In this document: positions 62,127-64,000 of the stretch, one piece after another | Layout: every line of letters begins with the position of its first letter | How positions within the stretch are numbered: the stretch's first letter is position 1 | DNA from: Mucilaginibacter sp. PAMC 26640 | GTDB taxonomy: Bacteria > Bacteroidota > Bacteroidia > Sphingobacteriales > Sphingobacteriaceae | Direction of reading: 5' to 3' | Assembly (NCBI GenBank): GCA_001596135.1 | Contig: CP014773.1 | Location: 1,860,001-1,924,000, forward strand | Length of the DNA: 64,000 bases | Translations under genes and position numbers: made by a program | Notes under the pieces: generated by a model | Told to the model about the DNA's origin: nothing | Seen by the model: the letters and a program-made list of their open reading frames with translations, nothing else | Database searches by the model: none

Positions 62127-62495
62127 ATGGCAAGCCACAACGATCTGGGCCGACATGGTGAAGCATTAGCCAAAGCCCATCTGGAAGCCAACGGCTACGA
62201 AATAATGGACGAGAACTGGGTGCATGGCAAAGCTGAAATTGATCTGATTGCCTATAAAGACAAAATAATTATCTTCACCGAAGTTAAAACGCGTACAGGT
62301 ACCGGCTTTGGCATGCCCGAGGATTTTGTTGACGCCCGTAAGCAGCGTTTATTGGCAGATGCAGCCGATGAGTATATTTATTTGATGAACCACCAGGGCG
62401 AAGTGCGTTTTGATATAATATCTGTGCTGTTTGACCGTAATAACAACTATAACTTAAAACATATTGAAGATGCCTTTTGGCCATCTGCTACTTAA
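62127..62495 (+). CDS. yraN: YraN family protein (UPF0102, endonuclease-like)
   Basis: A 122-residue cytoplasmic protein of the UPF0102 family with a restriction-endonuclease-like fold: LGRHGEALAKAHLEANGYEI (about 7-26), WVHGKAEIDLIA (about 31-42) and IIIFTEVKTRTG (about 47-58) contain the E-D-ExK-type catalytic positions. The ATG directly follows the dnaG stop codon. Members are linked to Holliday-junction or DNA-processing roles but are not well characterised. Normal length. Confidence 0.93.
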   Translation: MASHNDLGRHGEALAKAHLEANGYEIMDENWVHGKAEIDLIAYKDKIIIFTEVKTRTGTGFGMPEDFVDARKQRLLADAADEYIYLMNHQGEVRFDIISVLFDRNNNYNLKHIEDAFWPSAT

Positions 62496-62496
62496 C

Positions 62497-63570
62497 ATGA
62501 ATAAAAGATTAATATACCTGGCCGCCGCTGCCCTGCTTGTAATAGGCTACAATGGCTGTAAAGATAATAAAACCGATACCGCTGCTGATATTACCATGAG
62601 CCCCGAAGCCGGTACCACTTACAAAGCAGGTGAATCGGTTAGTATTAAGGTAAATTTTCCTGCCGATGCCAAAACTGATTCTGTGGTGTATATGCTGGAT
62701 GCTGCCAAAATCACAGTAGCGAAAGATCTTAGCCCGGTCACCCTTAAAACGGATACCCTGGCACTAGGTGCAAGGGTGATCACTGCAAAAGTTTACCAGG
62801 CGGGCAAAAGTCAGGATGTCAGCACCAATATCGTTTTGCTTGCTGCTAAGGCACCCGAAGAATTAACTTTTAAGGTGGAGAAAGTATTCCCGCATGATAC
62901 CACATCTTACACCGAAGGGCTGCTTTACCAGGATGGTGTTTTTTACGAGAGCGATGGCGGCCGGGTGGCTGAAGGTAACGGGCAATCAAGCATCCGTAAG
63001 GTTAACCCGCTAACGGGAAAGCCTATTATTAAAAAAGATATCGACCCAAAAATCTTTGCCGAAGGTATTTCGGTAGTAGGCGATAAGCTGGTGCAATTGA
63101 CCTACACCGAAAAGATCGGCTACGTGTATGATAAAAAAACGCTGAATCTGTTGAGCACTTTCAATAACAACGTGGGTATAGAAGGCTGGGGGATGACCTT
63201 TGATGGCAAAAAGCTTTATATGGATGATAAAACCAACCGCATTTTCTTTTTAGATAAGGATAACTACCGGCAAATTGGCTTCATTGATGTTTATGATGAT
63301 AAAGGGCCTATAAACGAAGTGAACGAACTGGAAATGATCGATGGCAAGCTCTACGCTAACGTATACACCAAAGATGATATATTGGTTATTGATCCTAAAA
63401 CCGGTGCTGTTTTGCAAAAGATAGATATGGCATCGTTATACCCGGTATCGCAAAGAAATAAAAATGCCGATGTACTCAACGGCATAGCCTACGACAAAGC
63501 CACCAACCGCATATTTGTTACCGGCAAAAAATGGGATAAGTTATTCCAGGTAAAATTTGTGAAGAAATAG
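62497..63570 (+). CDS. Glutaminyl-peptide cyclotransferase-like lipoprotein
   Basis: A 357-residue lipoprotein with lipobox (GYNGC, Cys21), an N-terminal Ig-like beta domain (about 30-115) and a five-bladed beta-propeller of the plant/bacterial glutamine cyclotransferase family (about 120-355): FPHDTTSYTEGLLYQDGVFY, GGRVAEGNGQSSIRKVNPLTG, GWGMTFDGKKLYMDD, VNELEMIDGKLYANV and NGIAYDKATNRIFVTGK. It would convert N-terminal Gln of exported proteins to pyroglutamate. The ATG at 62497 lies 1 bp after the yraN stop; an earlier in-frame ATG (62464) would destroy the lipoprotein signal. Confidence 0.9.
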   Translation: MNKRLIYLAAAALLVIGYNGCKDNKTDTAADITMSPEAGTTYKAGESVSIKVNFPADAKTDSVVYMLDAAKITVAKDLSPVTLKTDTLALGARVITAKVYQAGKSQDVSTNIVLLAAKAPEELTFKVEKVFPHDTTSYTEGLLYQDGVFYESDGGRVAEGNGQSSIRKVNPLTGKPIIKKDIDPKIFAEGISVVGDKLVQLTYTEKIGYVYDKKTLNLLSTFNNNVGIEGWGMTFDGKKLYMDDKTNRIFFLDKDNYRQIGFIDVYDDKGPINEVNELEMIDGKLYANVYTKDDILVIDPKTGAVLQKIDMASLYPVSQRNKNADVLNGIAYDKATNRIFVTGKKWDKLFQVKFVKK

Positions 63571-63601
63571 ATTAGCCAGAAATGGCCCAGGTAAATGGAA
63601 T

Positions 63602-64000
63602 TTAACGCTGAACCAGGTCATCCGGCCCGGCAAGTAAACGTTCATCACCGGGGGCTATAATAATATTCCAGCGCTTACGATTTAAAATAAATACGCCTAC
63701 AGCAATTGCTAAGTAAATGATGCTCAACATTGCCCAGGACTGTTCTACCGCCATGGTATCCTCAGTGCCAACCCGCGCTTCAAAAAAAGCCTGCGGAAAA
63801 TCTACGCAAGCATGCGCTATTGCTAATACAAAAACGTTGCCTCCAACGCGATCCCAAAGCCAGGTGAATATTACCGATAGCGCCAAAACGGCAATTAGAA
63901 ACGGTATTAAGACCCGGTAGCCGCTAAAAAATAAAGGCACGTGCCAAAGAGCCCAAACAAAAAAAGTCAGCAGGGTTGCCTTGAGGATGGATCTTCCCTG
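63602..64000 (-). CDS. CPBP-family intramembrane metalloprotease, C-terminal part
   Basis: Partial gene: the frame is open to the window end. The visible 132 residues begin QGRSILKATLLTFFVWALWH and contain the family motif WALWHVPLFF and a later His/Asp helix, VFVLAIAHACVDFPQAFFEA, with several membrane segments and a soluble tail. This matches the CAAX/bacteriocin-processing (Abi) family. The N-terminal EExxxR motif would lie beyond the window, so activity cannot be judged. Convergent with the cyclotransferase gene. Confidence 0.85.
   Translation of the reverse strand, partial: QGRSILKATLLTFFVWALWHVPLFFSGYRVLIPFLIAVLALSVIFTWLWDRVGGNVFVLAIAHACVDFPQAFFEARVGTEDTMAVEQSWAMLSIIYLAIAVGVFILNRKRWNIIIAPGDERLLAGPDDLVQR

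Overview
This is a stretch of chromosome from a Bacteroidota bacterium, most likely of the family Sphingobacteriaceae (Mucilaginibacter/Pedobacter-like). The reasons are a SusC/SusD pair, DUF4369-thioredoxin and DUF5686 proteins, a roughly 1100-residue SecA ending in a SEC-C motif, many promoters with the Bacteroidota -7 element TAnnTTTG, few Shine-Dalgarno sequences, and lipoproteins throughout. No rRNA, tRNA, CRISPR array, prophage or transposase was found. The organism assignment is inference from protein character, not from a database search.

Layout. 1-3.0 kb: murQ (cell-wall sugar recycling), a DUF4240 lipoprotein, a hypothetical gene and a Bax-inhibitor-1 membrane protein. 3.0-9.1 kb: a methionine module, with a SAM-I riboswitch, metH (1239 aa) and metF; between metH and metF sits a small four-helix-bundle gene bracketed by 12-bp inverted repeats and followed by a 3 x 120-bp tandem duplication of its own 3' end. 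9.1-15.4 kb: subtilisin-like protease, antiquitin-type aldehyde dehydrogenase, TPR protein, phosphosulfolactate synthase and a small acidic protein. 15.4-25.6 kb: a polysaccharide utilisation locus on the minus strand, in the order one-piece Y_Y_Y/LuxR-type regulator, SusC, SusD, GH144-like glucanase, secreted esterase; beta-1,2-glucan is the predicted substrate. 25.6-34.9 kb: trhO, a DUF5686 outer-membrane protein, kbl, pheS with a Rieske-like lipoprotein and a TetR regulator, an unknown protein, and creD behind two palindromic operator-like sites. 35-41 kb: small membrane protein, PAS protein, ilvE, tryptophan 2,3-dioxygenase, ClC channel/antiporter, universal stress protein. 41-50 kb: a phosphoserine-phosphatase fusion, rlmD, an epimerase/reductase, an arginase-fold protein with altered metal ligands, two tandem TlpA-like thioredoxins, purD. 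50-64 kb: secA, SPOR protein, M20 amidohydrolase, a secreted unknown, asnS, a lipoprotein, an EamA transporter, a 109-bp tandem repeat, dnaG-yraN-glutaminyl cyclotransferase, and a CPBP protease cut by the window end.

The most unusual material is of two kinds. (1) Intergenic repeats: at least seven unrelated sequence families share one architecture, an array of degenerate short words, a spacer, then the same array inverted. One family brackets the four-helix-bundle gene, and one copy lies between the SAM riboswitch and the metH start codon. (2) Proteins that keep a fold but lose canonical active-site or metal residues: DnaG without any of the four zinc ligands, a SerB fused to a SerA remnant that lacks the NAD-binding domain but keeps ACT, an arginase-fold protein missing two metal ligands, and a Rieske-like lipoprotein missing most cluster ligands. 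Several housekeeping genes (rlmD, purD, the EamA gene, the aldehyde dehydrogenase gene) have the -7 element so close to the ATG that leaderless or near-leaderless transcripts are expected.
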